Assembly (NCBI RefSeq): GCF_963678635.1
Contig: NC_087069.1
Span: 5,563,472 to 5,627,471, forward strand
Length of the DNA stretch: 64,000 nt
From: Symsagittifera roscoffensis
Taxonomy: Eukaryota > Xenacoelomorpha > Acoela > Convolutidae
Reading direction: 5' to 3'
Shown: positions 41,955 to 53,676 of the stretch, piece after piece
Layout: each line of letters starts with the position of its first letter
Numbering within the stretch: position 1 is the first letter of the stretch
Notes under the pieces: generated by a model
Databases searched by the model: none
What the model was told of the DNA's origin: nothing
What the model saw: only the letters and a program-made list of their open reading frames with translations
Translations under genes and position numbers: made by a program

Positions 41955-42850
41955 GACCAAAACTTCTTATCATACAATTTCCATATATGAGAAACTTCTT
42001 GTCATACAATTTTATACAATTCCATACGTACAGAAAATTGTATGAAAAGTCTATGATAAGCATTTTTTCATATATGAAAATTGTATGATAGGTGTTTTTC
42101 CATAAATCAAAAATTTTGATTTTTTCTTTCTGCATTTAGTTTCTGAAAAATTTTTGGTTGTGTTTGCAACCGAACACAAGTGACAAAGGCCTTGGTTACT
42201 CAAAACACCAAAGGTTGGACGGTCGTGCATTTACAATGCATAGAAAACGACCTGAGTTTGTCTTTCACAATGCATATAACAAAAGAAACAAACTTTTTTT
42301 TGGCAAAACTTTTTAATGATGATTATTTTAAATTTTTGAATTTTCAAATTATCAGACATTGATCAAGGCATTTATTAACACCCGTTACGAAAGAAATATG
42401 AATTTTCAGCGTTTTTGAAAAAACATATAAGTGAAAAGAAAATAAAATCCGATTTTATCGTATCCAGGACTACGTTATGCACACAAAATATTAAATTTTG
42501 CGAGCAAAAAGTTTTTTTCGAAAAATGTTTGTTTGCGTACGAAATTCGATTTGCAGCTGGAAAAAAAACAAAAAAAATTTTTGGGCCAAATTTTCAAAAT
42601 TACTGGAAATTTTTTTTGTGTCGCCATCAAAAAAATGCCTGTCTTACCATTTACATATATGGGAATTTTATGATAAGCATTTTTTTCAAAAATTGAAAAC
42701 CTCAGTTTTCTATCATCAGACTGTTTTCCCAGTTATACCAGTTATACCAGTTTTCAACCATTTTAAGAAATTGTATGAAGATTGTATGACAAGCATTTTT
42801 CCACACACTCGATGTATGGAATTGTATGATAAGCATTTTCGGTGTATGGA
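41955..42850. repeat. Interspersed inverted motif family 'attgtatgataagcattttt'
   Basis: The word ttgtatgataagcattttt, its variants or its reverse complement (cttatcatacaattt) occur at about 41965, 42000, 42045, 42085, 42668, 42785 and 42820. The first copies face the later ones, so 41955-42110 can fold back on itself. No coding potential was recognised. Confidence 0.5.
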
Positions 42851-43034
42851 GGTCAACCCGGGTTGCTTTTAAAGTACAATTGAAAAAACTTAGCATGCAA
42901 TTTTTGAGAGTAAAAAAACGCGTAAAATTCCGACATAAAAGCAAACGCGAGATAAAAAAAAATGATTTAGTTGATTTTTGAAGGTCAGAATTATTTTAAA
43001 AAGTAATACATTGTCCGCGAAATTGGTTAAAAGC

Positions 43035-43550
43035 TATATATAGAGAGTTGCGATAAGTTCGAATAGACATAATTAGTTAAAAATTGCAACTGTATAGACA
43101 GACATAAGCAAAAACTAAAACTGAAACAAACATAAAATCAAAAGTTCACGTAGCAGAAGTTTTCACTTAAAAATTCGTAGCCAGGTAGTGCAATCACATT
43201 TTGAAATCGACGAGGATCATTAAGGGCATGAACCAAATGTGACGAACTTTTTGAGCGACTTCGTCGGGAGTTTTTGGCGGGTCCAAAGCCAATTGTTTTT
43301 TTTTGATTCCCGAAACATTTTCGATCGGGTTGATGTCCGGGCTATAAGGAGCCATTTGAGAAGAGGAATACTGTTTTTTAGTAAAAACTGATTTGACAAA
43401 TTTTGCTAAATTGTCCATGGTAACAACTTTTGTTGGTGAGATTTTCAAGGTTGTCTGAATTTAGTTTTTGGAGGCAAAAAACACCAAAAGCAGTCGATTG
43501 TTCTTTTTAATAATTTGTCTGTTCCAATTTTTTGCCACTTATTATATAAT
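43035..43550 (-). mobile_element. Internally deleted Tc1/mariner element
   Basis: The left terminal repeat near 43040-43080 (agttgcgataagttcgaa...) and right terminal repeat near 43505-43545 (reverse complement agtggcaaaaaattggaacagaca) are imperfect inverted repeats bordered by TA-rich sequence. Between them only the end of a transposase remains. The element is a MITE-sized deletion derivative of the family also seen at 46263-46575. Confidence 0.6.
43194..43400 (-). pseudogene. Tc1/mariner transposase, C-terminal fragment
   Basis: The product contains APYSPDINPIENVSGIKKK, the SPDxNPIENxW..K signature around the third catalytic acidic residue of DDE/D Tc1-mariner transposases, with the usual Trp changed to Ser. 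It is followed by a PPKTPDEVAQKV..IW helix typical of the C-terminus. The N-terminal helix-turn-helix and the first two catalytic residues are gone. Confidence 0.75.
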
Positions 43551-43739
43551 TAGTATCAAAAAGTTTGAACAGACAAATATATTTAAACTAGCGTTTAACG
43601 CACCTTCGGTGCTTTGAAATTTTTCGACAACTCAGTAAAAACCGCATATATTGGAAACAACATCTGCAAACTTTTAGTGTACTCTGACTGCACCCAATTA
43701 CAAACTTAAAATTTTTTTAATTCCTATTTTAAAAGCGTC

Positions 43740-46196
43740 ATCTCAAAAACTTAATGGGCCTCTGGAGAAATTTGGAGGCCAGATTTGCAACCACTGAGAG
43801 TCCCTGAGAGCACCCTACTATAGAGTAAGGAATCCAAAACTTTGTGAACTTTTTTAAACCTAAGTTTCCCGAAAAAAAAATTGAACAAAAACGTCTAATC
43901 TCGGAAACTAAAAAAATTTGAGCATTCATTTTAAGAGGCTAGATTTGCGACGCCTGAGTGTACGCTGACAATAAGGTTGTATCTTCATCAAGCTGTTAGT
44001 TTCAAATTTTTTGAATTTCTTTGTAGATAAGTTCTTTGAGAAATTTTGAAAAAATCAAAAACGTCACATCTCGTAAACTAAAAGCAGTTGAGCAGTCGCG
44101 TTTATCATTTGCATGTGGCAAGATTTGCAACTCTTTAGAGTACCCTGACAACACCGAACTATAGAGTTGGGAATTTCAAATTTCGAAAAAAAATTAATTT
44201 CAACTTTCTGAAAATTTTGAAAAATCACAAAAAACGTCACATCTCGAAAACTACAAAGAATTGGGCAGTCATATTTGGAGGCAAGATTCGCAATCCTTGA
44301 GAGTACTCTGAAAGGACCTAACTAAAGGGTTGGGAATTTCAGATGTTAAAAGAATAATAAAAATTTAAGTTTTCTGAAAATTTATGAAAAAATCACAAAA
44401 AACGTCATATCTCAAAAACTACTATAATTTGAGCAGTTACACTTGGAGGCAAGATTCGCAATCCTTGAGAGTACTTTGACACGACCTAACTACAGGGTTG
44501 GGAATTTCAGATTTTTAAAAACTTATAATAATTTAAGTTTTCTTAAAATTTTTTGAAAAAATCACAAAAAACGTCATATCTCGAAAACAACAAAAAATTG
44601 AGCATTCATATTTGGAGGCAAGAGTAGCAATCTTTGGGATTACTCTGACAGGACCCAACTACAGGGTTGGGAATTTCAGATTTTGCAAAAAAAATTAATG
44701 TAATTTTTCTGAATTTTTTTTTGAAAAAATCACAAAAAACATCATATCTCAAAAACTACAACGATTTGAGCAATCATATTTGGAGACAAGATTCGCGATC
44801 CTTGATAATACTCTGACAGTACCCAACTTCAGGGTTGGGAATTTCAGATTTTAAAAAAATCATAATAATTTAGGTTTTCTGAAAATTTTTGAAAAAATCA
44901 CAAAAAACGTCATATCTCGAAAACTACAAAGAATTGAGCAGTCATATTTGGAGGCAAGATTCGCAATCTTTGATATTACTCTGACAGGACCCAACAACAG
45001 GGTTGGGATCTTCAGCTTTTGCGAAAAAAAAAATTTTATGTTTTCTGAAAATTTTCTGAAAAAATCACAAAAACCGTCATATCTCGAAAACTACAAGGAT
45101 TTGAACAGTCATATTTGGAGGCAAGATTTGTAACTCCTTAGAGTACTCTGACAGCGCCCAACTACAGGGTTGGGAACTTCAAGTTTTTTAAAATATTTTG
45201 TTATTTGAAATTTTAAATAATTTTTGAAAAAATCTCGTTAGATAAAATGAAAATGATTCGGGCATTCAAAATTGGAGGCCAAATTCGCAACCCCTAATTC
45301 GATTCGATATTGGGCTGCTTAATTTAAACTCGGTAAAATAACCACTAAAATCAAATTGGAAAATCGAAAAAAAATTCTTAACCATTGCAATATACGATAT
45401 AGCTTAAACATGCGAAAATAGTACGTTGAAGAAGCTTAAACATTGCGAGATAGTGAAGCCCGCATTTAAATATATAATAGATTTTGAAAAAGTCACAAAA
45501 AACATCATATCTCAAAAACTACAACGATTTGAGCAATCATATTTGGAGGCAAGATTCGCGATCCTTGATAATACTCTGACAGTACCCAACTTCAGTGTTG
45601 GGAATTTCAGATTTTAAAAAAATCATATTAATTTAGGTTTTCTGAAAATTTTTGAAAAAATCACAAAAAACGTCATATCTCGAAAACTACAAAGAATTGA
45701 GCAGTCATATTTGGAGGCAAGATTCGCAATCTTTGAGATTACTCTGACAGGACCCAACAACAGGGTTGGGAATTTCAGATTTTGCGAAAAAAAAATTATA
45801 TGTTTTCTCAAAATTTTCTGAAAAAAATCACAAAAACCGTCATATCTCGAAAACTACAAGGATTTGAACAGTCATATTTGGAGGCAAGATTTGTAACTCC
45901 TTAGAGTACTCTCACAAAATATTTTGTTATTTGAAATTTCAAATAATTTTTGAAAAAATCTCAAAAATCGTCTTAACTCGTTAGATAAATTGAAAATGAT
46001 TCGAGCATTCAAAATTGGAGGCCAAATTCGCAACCCCTAATTCGATTCGTAAAATAACCACTAAAATCAAATTGGAAAATCGAAAAAAAATTCTTAACCA
46101 TTGCAATATACGATATAGCTTAAACATGCGAAAATAATACGTTGAAGAAGCTTAAACATTGCGAGATAGTGAAGCCCGCATTTAAATATATAATAG
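43740..46196. repeat. 168-bp satellite array with longer duplication
   Basis: Monomers share 'cacaaaaaacgtcatatctcgaaaactac', 'gagcagtcatatttggaggcaagattcgcaat', 'actctgacaggacccaactacagggttgggaatttcag' (each shortened in part here). The word ggaggcaag recurs near 44277, 44445, 44613, 44781, 44950 and 45116, a spacing of 168 bases. The left monomers (43740-44200) are more diverged. A block of about 760 bp (44721-45480) is repeated as 45484-46196. Confidence 0.85.
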
Positions 46197-46262
46197 ATAG
46201 ATAGAACAATTGACCTTTTGAAAAAACTTTGCGTGCAAAACCTAACTTTTCAGTCCAAACGT

Positions 46263-46575
46263 GTATAGAGAGTTGCAAAAAGTTCGGACAGACAGAAATA
46301 ATTAAAAAGAGCAACCTGCCATTTTTGAGCAATTTTTGCATGCAAATTTGAGTTTTTAGGTAAAATTGAAACAAAATTTCTGTCTGAAAAATTAGCGTTT
46401 GCATGTAAAAAAGGTCTGAAAAAGGTCATTTGCTCTTTTTAATTATTTTTGTCTGTCCGAACTTTTTGCTACTAATTATATCTCGAGGTTGTCTGAAAAA
46501 CCAAATTGCATGCAACTGTTACAATTGCTTTTGATAATCAATTTTGTCTGCACAAACTTTTTGCAACTCTCTGTA
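46263..46575. mobile_element. Mariner-derived MITE with nested ends
   Basis: The left end tagagagttgcaaaaagttc at 46265 matches, inverted, both an inner right end (46432-46480, about 40 bases nearly perfect) and an outer right end (46540-46575, ...gcaactctctgta). TA flanks are present. There is no coding sequence, so it is a non-autonomous element of the same family as 43035-43550, apparently with one end duplicated or two copies nested. Confidence 0.65.
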
Positions 46576-46599
46576 ATTTTATCATTTTGCACGCTTGTT

Positions 46600-49518
46600 T
46601 TTTCTACTTGTCAAATCATGTGATGAAAGATAACAATACACCTTTTTTTTAATGATTGAACTTGTATTCACTGTATAGCTTACGATATTTCCTTAACAAC
46701 GTTGTTACCAAACTCAGTTAAAATGTTTGCAAATACATACCGCCATTTACTTTCAAACCAGCTTACCAATTTTTGCGTCGCACAACTTATCATCACCAGT
46801 CCTTTATTTTGACGGAAAAGCAATTTAACCTTAATATGCTTTTTTGACGCAAATTTCTGTAAAAAAATAAATGTCATTTCAGTTCGGATGACGTATGATC
46901 TGCAACCATGAACTGTGAGTGTATTTAATCTTAATAACGAAAATAATAAACAATGACAAAAAATCATATTAAAATTTTCCGAATTGAATGTTAGAAGTTC
47001 ATTGTGTTAGAATGTCAGTATAAGAAGGTTTTGGTTGGCAATATCTAGTCATTATTCTATCACAGTTCATCTTTTAATTCAAGGTAAACAAAACTCTTTC
47101 TGTTATTTTTGTTTCGTTTAATGTTGGTAAAATTGGAAAAATTTGTTAACTTAATTTTGAACAATGAAACGAAATAACTTTACGGTGAAATTGTTTTTCG
47201 GAAAATTAATTTTCAAAATTTTTCATTTGTTATAATTTGACTCAATTGTTAACTAAATTATTGTTATGAGTTCAACTTATTGTTTTTTTTCTGGTTTCAC
47301 AATTTGTTCTTTAATGATGGTTGTTTAAGCTACATTTTTTCGAAAAAAAAGACAAAAAAAACTTATTTTGTGCATCACATTTTTGATTCTCGTCTTTATT
47401 CGGGATCGATTAAATGTGTTTGCTTTCAAAAACAGTCAAATGATACATTAGCACTGTTATTCCGGAAATCAAAGGTGTAATAATTTTGCAGTTGATCTAA
47501 CACTTGTTGAATATCATTCCGCGCAGCTGCAAAGATAGTTTAATAGAAATTAGGCACATTTCTACCTAGCTTTAGGTGAAAATATTGAGCTCGCTAGGTG
47601 AAAGTATTATTCTATTCTGTTATGTGGGCATTAGTGATACTAGTGTGGAATAAAACTTCCGAAAATCAACCAGCTTTAATGGAAAATCCGTCAAGTTTTC
47701 CCGTAAAAGCTGACATTGATGCAGAATGTATGTCCTTGGTTCATTTTTGAGGAAATTGTATCATACAAAAAATGCCTTTACAGTAAAGTTGCTGACAAAA
47801 TTTTTTTGAACATGCAATAAACTTCAGATTTGAAACGATTTTGAGAAAACTTACAGTTCTAAGTTTGATTGTAGTTAAAAACACGGTTTAGATTTTGTTG
47901 TGAATTTTGATATTTGTTAGGGTAGAAAAAATGAGTATTTTGTAAAGACCAAACTCATATATTCAATTTTTTATTTTCTTAAAACAAAACAAATATCAAT
48001 TTGGGGTGATATGGGACAAAAGTAACGCAAAATATTGTGCAAATTTTTCTTTCGTGAAAAAAGTTCAGAATCTTTTATTAGAGTTTCAATGTGTTTATCA
48101 AAAAAACTGAGTATAAGATAATAGAATGCTGGAAAAAGCCTTAAAATCTGTCGCCAAATCATAGCTTGGATTGTTTTTCGGGAGTTTCTTGCGTTCTGAT
48201 ACCGTCTTTTCACTTTTCAAACCTTTTTTTTCAAAAGATTCTATTAAAATTTGTGTTCAAGATCTAAAAATGTCTATTTGCTGAAGAAGAAAACGAAGCT
48301 TTTGTGCTCAATTGCCATCCGGATGGTGTGTTTTTGTGCATTCCACTTTGATTCCTTATTATGTGTTCTTAGGTTTCCTTTTCTCTTAAGTAGTGTGTTT
48401 TTCACCCTGTTTAATCAACAATCAAGATTTGCTTCACTAATTTTGACACAAACTAAGGTAAATTGAGTGTCTATGACAGTTTCTTTGAAAGTAGTTTTTT
48501 ACAAGTCACAGAACTAGCCTAAATTAGTTTAAAATTTCGTCTCTTTCAGGTGGCGTAGAAGTAGGTGAGGTTTTTGATAGTTATTGAGTGTAAAGTTGAC
48601 GCCCAAAACTGTTTTACATAATTTTCAAAAAACCAAGTTTGAAACCATGAGTTTGAAATGTTAAAGATTTTTTCATTTTTTTGTTAATTTGAAATGTTTT
48701 ATTGTAATTCTTTCAACGCTACTTTATAATTTTTTTCTCATTGACTTCATCACCGTTCAGAATCATGAAGATGGGCCAAAGTAGCAAGTCTTATCCATAA
48801 TTTGGCTCTTTCATTGTGTTCGATTTGCACTGGGTAGAAATAGCTTTTCTAGAAAAGGAAAGTATCTTAAATAATAAATTGTTTGTTTTACAGATATTTT
48901 TAACCACTTAGTCATCGGGTTTATCGAGACGTTGAAACACTATTCAACTAAATGTTAAGTTTTAGTTGGTTTCACATTACCTCGCAAAGATCGTAATTTA
49001 TAGGTATGATGGAAAACCTCAAACTCATATTTTGCTTATTTTAAAGCGTGGGAAAAAAGAAGCCTAATTTTTAACTTGCAAAGTGTAACTTCCCTTGTTC
49101 GTAAACTATGAAGTCTTTTCCCTAACTCGTATTTGATGGAATAGATGTAACTAATGGAATGGTTTTACCCATCTTAACACATAAAATTTCATCGCAAAAG
49201 CTAGCTTGCACTCAATCGTTGTTCTGAGCAGTTATTCAAGTTTTGGAAACTAGGTTTCGGTTTGACAATCCACTCAACTTTTGAGTTCTTATGAGTATTG
49301 TTCTCAGTTTTTGAAAAAAACTTTGAAATAAAATTCGTCAAGTTCGTAAATTCAACAAAGTATTACACTAGTAGACAAAATTAAAAGCAAAATCAGGTTT
49401 TTTTTCTAAACGTCTCTTTTCCATGTCCTTTTTGGACTACAGTTTCTTGAAGTTTTTTTTAGATAGAAAAAGAACAAATCAGAGTTACCCTCTAAGATTT
49501 TATCAAAGTTTCAATTAC
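46600..49518. other. AT-rich intergenic sequence, no gene seen
   Basis: About 2.9 kb with only short, random-looking frames on both strands and no repeat of note. Confidence 0.4.
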
Positions 49519-49746
49519 TTAACAATGTAATCTGCGTCTGAAAACTTCTTCATCTGCACAAAGTTTTGCATCGTGGGGAACACTTTCTTTAAAAAGCGGA
49601 ATAAAATAGTTGTTCATGTGACAATGAGCTTTCTCAGCGAGACAAATTAAACAATCAGTGTAAAATTTTAGCTGAACTCGGCAGTTTTTCAGTCGTTCAC
49701 TTTTGCCAAACTTAGTGCCAACCAAACAGATGAAAAAATCTAGCAT
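49519..49746 (-). CDS. Possible cysteine-rich exon
   Basis: A 75-codon minus-strand frame with balanced amino-acid use and seven Cys/His-spaced positions (ICLVG, KNCRV, DCLICLAEKAHCHMN, LCADEE). It looks more like protein than neighbouring frames. No splice sites were verified and no family recognised; it may be an exon of a secreted or zinc-binding protein, or chance. Confidence 0.22.
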   Translation of the reverse strand: MLDFFICLVGTKFGKSERLKNCRVQLKFYTDCLICLAEKAHCHMNNYFIPLFKESVPHDAKLCADEEVFRRRLHC

Positions 49747-50275
49747 TTTAGACCCGGATTACATTGGTAAGTCATTGAAATCAATGATTTTCATTGGGAG
49801 TAGCTCTGATGATTTGCTCTTGGTATATGTAAAAATTTTTTTGAAATTTGAAGTAAGTTTTGTACAAGAAAGACATTGAAAACACGCATTTAGGAGAAAA
49901 AATTCTCAATTTTGTCCACTAGCGTAATTCTTTCCAAACGAAAGTGTACGTTCATTTTTATTATTTTTGGAACATCTTCAAGTATAACTTTAACACATTG
50001 GGGAAATATTGTAGTGGACTGAATTGAAGTGCTTCGATTTTGTTGTTTCCTCTAACCAACGCCTGGGAACATCAGAATTCATAGAAAATTAGCAACAATA
50101 ATTTCTATAAAAATAATGTCTCAGTTTCGTTTTTTTTTGCAAATTAATGCTGAAGATATTGAACATAAACATAAAGCAGAAAAGAGAAGACTAATTAATT
50201 AGGAACTTCAAGAAAAAGAATTTTCTAAGTACTAAGATATGAAAGTAGACGTGTGTTTTAGAATACATATTCATC

Positions 50276-51967
50276 ATGTCTTCATCGGATTGTGGGTCTT
50301 GCTTGACAACAATACCGAATATTGCTTTATATCGATGTCAAACTTGCACACCTAATTATGGAGAAACGTCAAGTGAAAACTTGTTCTGCGAAGACTGCTT
50401 AGTTCCGCATATACGAAAAGGGCACTCGATTGTGGACTCGAAAGGTTTTGAACCAATTGCGTGCGCGGTTCACAATTTTATTGTCTCCGAATACTGCAAA
50501 ACATGTGACGTTCTTTTCTGTTGCAAATGCCTGGCATCACACAGAAAACATGAATGTGAATCACTCGAAGAGAAAGCTTTGGAAGTAAAAACAAAAGTTT
50601 TCAGCCTGTTAACTGATTTAGAAAACAAAGAGAAACCTGTTCAACTAAGAAAGACAACATTTTCAAAAATTGTCAATCAAAACAAAACTGATGCTGAAAA
50701 AATTTCCCTCGCCATAGAAAGCGAATGTAACAAACTGCAAGAAAATCTGCTGCGCGACGTTTTAGGAAAATCAAAATCCAATGAGAAATTCGAACAGAAT
50801 CTTGAAAACGTATGCAATGAACTAATTGATGTTCAAAAAAGTGTTCGGGAGTTGCTGAGCGAGTCAGACCAAAGACTGATTAACAATTACTCCAGTGTTT
50901 TTATGAAAGTTGAAAAGTTCCAACCAATGTTTGAAAGTTGCACTGACCAACAAGAACTAGTCGTTTCGTTTTGCTCCGAAGAGTTAGTCAGGAAAACTTT
51001 TGAAAACTTTACCCTTTATCTTCAAAAAATGTTGACTTTTGTTGGCAAATGTAATATATTCAATATCGTGGGACAGCAAAGAAGCCAGATCTTCAGAATT
51101 GCAGACAATTTTTGCGGGAATATTGAAGTTATCAAAGTGAATCTTGTCAAAGATGATCAGAAATTTGAACTTGTTTCTCGTTTCCAAACAACAGTCGGTA
51201 AAAACGTTACGATAACCCACGTCTACCCATTGAATAACTTCCTAAGTGATTTTACAAGTGACTTCATATTTTTGCTAAGTGACAGAACTGCCATGACCCA
51301 CAAAAATGGGAAGTTTTCACCTGCAAATTACCCTGAATGTGATAACTGTCTTTGGCCCTTTAAATTCGGAAACTCTTTGTATTGGTCTTACTGGGATCCA
51401 ATAAACCATATGGTAAAATTAACGAACAGTAAAAGCTGTAAATTTAATTCGAAGTCATGTCCAAAAATAAAAATGACTGGTAGTTATTATACAGATCAGT
51501 TGTTTTTTATTGATGAAAACGAGAACAAAATTATCAAGTTTTCAGTTATAACTGGTTCAGTAACTGAAATAACTTCAGACACTCATCAACTAGACTCGGT
51601 TGATTGCATATCACCTATCTCCTACAACTTAATCTGTGTTTGGTCGGTTCCTGCTAAATTGGCGCATCTGTTAAGAAAAGACGAACTCAATAGCTCATAT
51701 ACTTTAGTGAAACAGATTTCATGGAAAAACCAGCCCGAGAGTATTAGTTTTTCTTACTCGGTGTTCGACTTCACGTTCTTACCGACAATAACTTGGGATA
51801 AAAATTCGACGACGTTCAGTCATATCTTTGCAATTTGGGCAGAAGTTAAGAAAGAAAAAGCTATTGTTTCACCTCCAACTTCTATCAAGTGTGACAAATG
51901 TGGAAAAACTTTCAAACGCCAACTTGGCCTGTCTGATCATAGAAGAATGAAACATGGAATACATTGA
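50276..51967 (+). CDS. B-box zinc-finger protein with C-terminal C2H2 finger
   Basis: Intact single-exon frame of 563 codons, starting at ATG 50276 after an AT-rich leader. Residues 6-50 form a type 1 B-box (C6, C9, C21, C24, C38, C41, H45, H50). Residues 63-92 form a type 2 B-box (C63, H66, C74, C77, C82, C85, H89, H92). A helical, probably coiled-coil region follows to about residue 260. The next 270 residues are beta-rich without a recognised domain, possibly a degenerate NHL/propeller-like region. Residues 539-560 form a classical C2H2 finger (C539, C542, H555, H560). There is no RING before the B-boxes, so it is TRIM-like but unlikely to be a standard ubiquitin ligase. A paralogue fragment lies at 16762. 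Confidence 0.85.
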   Translation: MSSSDCGSCLTTIPNIALYRCQTCTPNYGETSSENLFCEDCLVPHIRKGHSIVDSKGFEPIACAVHNFIVSEYCKTCDVLFCCKCLASHRKHECESLEEKALEVKTKVFSLLTDLENKEKPVQLRKTTFSKIVNQNKTDAEKISLAIESECNKLQENLLRDVLGKSKSNEKFEQNLENVCNELIDVQKSVRELLSESDQRLINNYSSVFMKVEKFQPMFESCTDQQELVVSFCSEELVRKTFENFTLYLQKMLTFVGKCNIFNIVGQQRSQIFRIADNFCGNIEVIKVNLVKDDQKFELVSRFQTTVGKNVTITHVYPLNNFLSDFTSDFIFLLSDRTAMTHKNGKFSPANYPECDNCLWPFKFGNSLYWSYWDPINHMVKLTNSKSCKFNSKSCPKIKMTGSYYTDQLFFIDENENKIIKFSVITGSVTEITSDTHQLDSVDCISPISYNLICVWSVPAKLAHLLRKDELNSSYTLVKQISWKNQPESISFSYSVFDFTFLPTITWDKNSTTFSHIFAIWAEVKKEKAIVSPPTSIKCDKCGKTFKRQLGLSDHRRMKHGIH

Positions 51968-52024
51968 TTTATGGATATACGACTGAAATTAAATAGTTCG
52001 TCTTTGGTAAACAGCTCACATTTA
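51968..52024 (+). other. 3' flank of the B-box gene
   Basis: Only 57 bases separate the B-box stop codon from a Helentron-like repeat, so the transcript's poly(A) site may lie inside the repeat. No AATAAA is seen between them. Confidence 0.4.
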
Positions 52025-52553
52025 TTGTTCCGACTTTCGATACGAAAGTAACGGAATATTTATGCTCGGGGTGGTTTTTTTTTCTTCACACAAAGTTCTA
52101 CTTTTTAACTAGCCATTTTTGACGAATTTTTTTATATCATTCAAAAGGTATTGTTGTCTTGAGCTTAAGTTTGAAAAGATATTTCACTTGTGATCAATTT
52201 TTGTAAGGTTATGAATGTTTAAATATTGCCATTTTGACCAATTTGGGACAATTAACGCGCGATATATTTCGCGCTATTAACGCGTAAGCGGAGATTTAAT
52301 CAGTCTTATAAATCGTTCCAAATTGGTTGAACGAAGCTTATTTACCATAATTTATTTGTTACAAGGAACGAAACCTATCTTTTTATACTTTATATGGCGT
52401 GTGGGGGGATTATTTTCAAAACATTTCAAATTTTAGAAAAAAAAATTTCATTTTATTTTATTTCATTTAAATTTCTTAATGTTATTTCTGCTGCCTCATT
52501 AACTTTAAAAGGCGGTCGGAACATTCAGGGCTTCGGCCTGATACGAGCAGTCT
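52025..52553 (+). repeat. Helentron-like repeat, copy D
   Basis: Starts TTGTTCCGACTTTCGATACG (5' hairpin ACTTTCG-ATA-CGAAAGT with an outer TTCCG/CGGAA pair). The 3' part has GTCGGAACA, complementary to the 5' TGTTCCGAC, then a hairpin and GATACGAGCAGTCTTG. Best preserved forward copy. Confidence 0.6.
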
Positions 52554-53146
52554 TGTTACAAGATTAAAATTGAAGAGCAGCATTGTATCGTTACAATTTA
52601 AGATGACAAACTAAAAGAGAAAACTATGAAAATGGTACGATCACGTAATCTTTCAAATCTTATTGTTTTCTTTCATTTATTTCGTGTATGTTGTTTCCAA
52701 ATTAAACTATGTAACCCAATAGCATAACATTACAATGTCGTGTAAAAAAAATCTGCTGTATGTCTTTTATTGGGAGTTTTTGCTGTTTCAACTTCTTCGA
52801 AAATTAGAAAAAATTCGAACCGCAAATTTTATTAAAAATCATGTCTGCTATTCAAATAAACGAGTTTTTAAAAGTATAGTTATTCTAGCCCCTATTACTC
52901 CTTGTTTGTTCCAGATAAAATTATAACGACCAACGTTTCTGCTTACCGCAGATTTCATTTTTCTCAAGTTTTTACCAAAAACGTATACAGTTCCAAAACT
53001 TGATTAAGCTGCTCACACATCGGGGTTAGTTTCTAGGATTCAAATTAAGGCTCATGTAAAGTTCTGTTCTAAAGAGAATATATTCGAATCTTTTAATTTT
53101 CCTTGGAATAACAACTTTTGTGCAAGTTATCAGACGCAAATAGAAT

Positions 53147-53676
53147 CAAGACTGCTCGTATCAGGGCGAAACCGTGAATGTTCCGACTGCCTATTAAGGT
53201 TTATGGAGCAGTAATATCAATAAAAAATTAAAAGTAATAAAACAAAATAAAATTTTTTTTTCAAAAATTTGAAATTTTTTATAAACATCATCCCCCCACA
53301 CGCCATATAAAAAACAAAAGGATAGATTTCACTGCTTGTAACACATCAATTATGGCAAATAAGCTTCGTTAAATCAATTTGGAACGATTTCTAAGACGGA
53401 TTAACTCTCCGCTTACGCGTTAATAGCGCGAAATATATCGCGCGTTAATTGTCCCAAATTGGCCAAAATGGCAATCTTTAAACCCCCATAACTTTACAAA
53501 AAATGATCACAGGGGAAATATCTTTTCAAATTTGAGCTCAGGACAACAATACCTTTCGAATGATATAAAAAAATTCCGTCAAAAATGGCTAGTTAAAAAG
53601 TCGAAATTTGTCTGAAGAAAAAAAAACCCACCCGAGCACAAATATTCCGTTACTTTTGTTTCGAAAGTCGGAACAA
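53147..53676 (-). repeat. Helentron-like repeat, copy E
   Basis: Reverse orientation: begins caagactgctcgtatcaggg (3' end of the element) and ends cgaaagtcggaacaa. It abuts copy F without spacer, in the same orientation. Confidence 0.6.
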
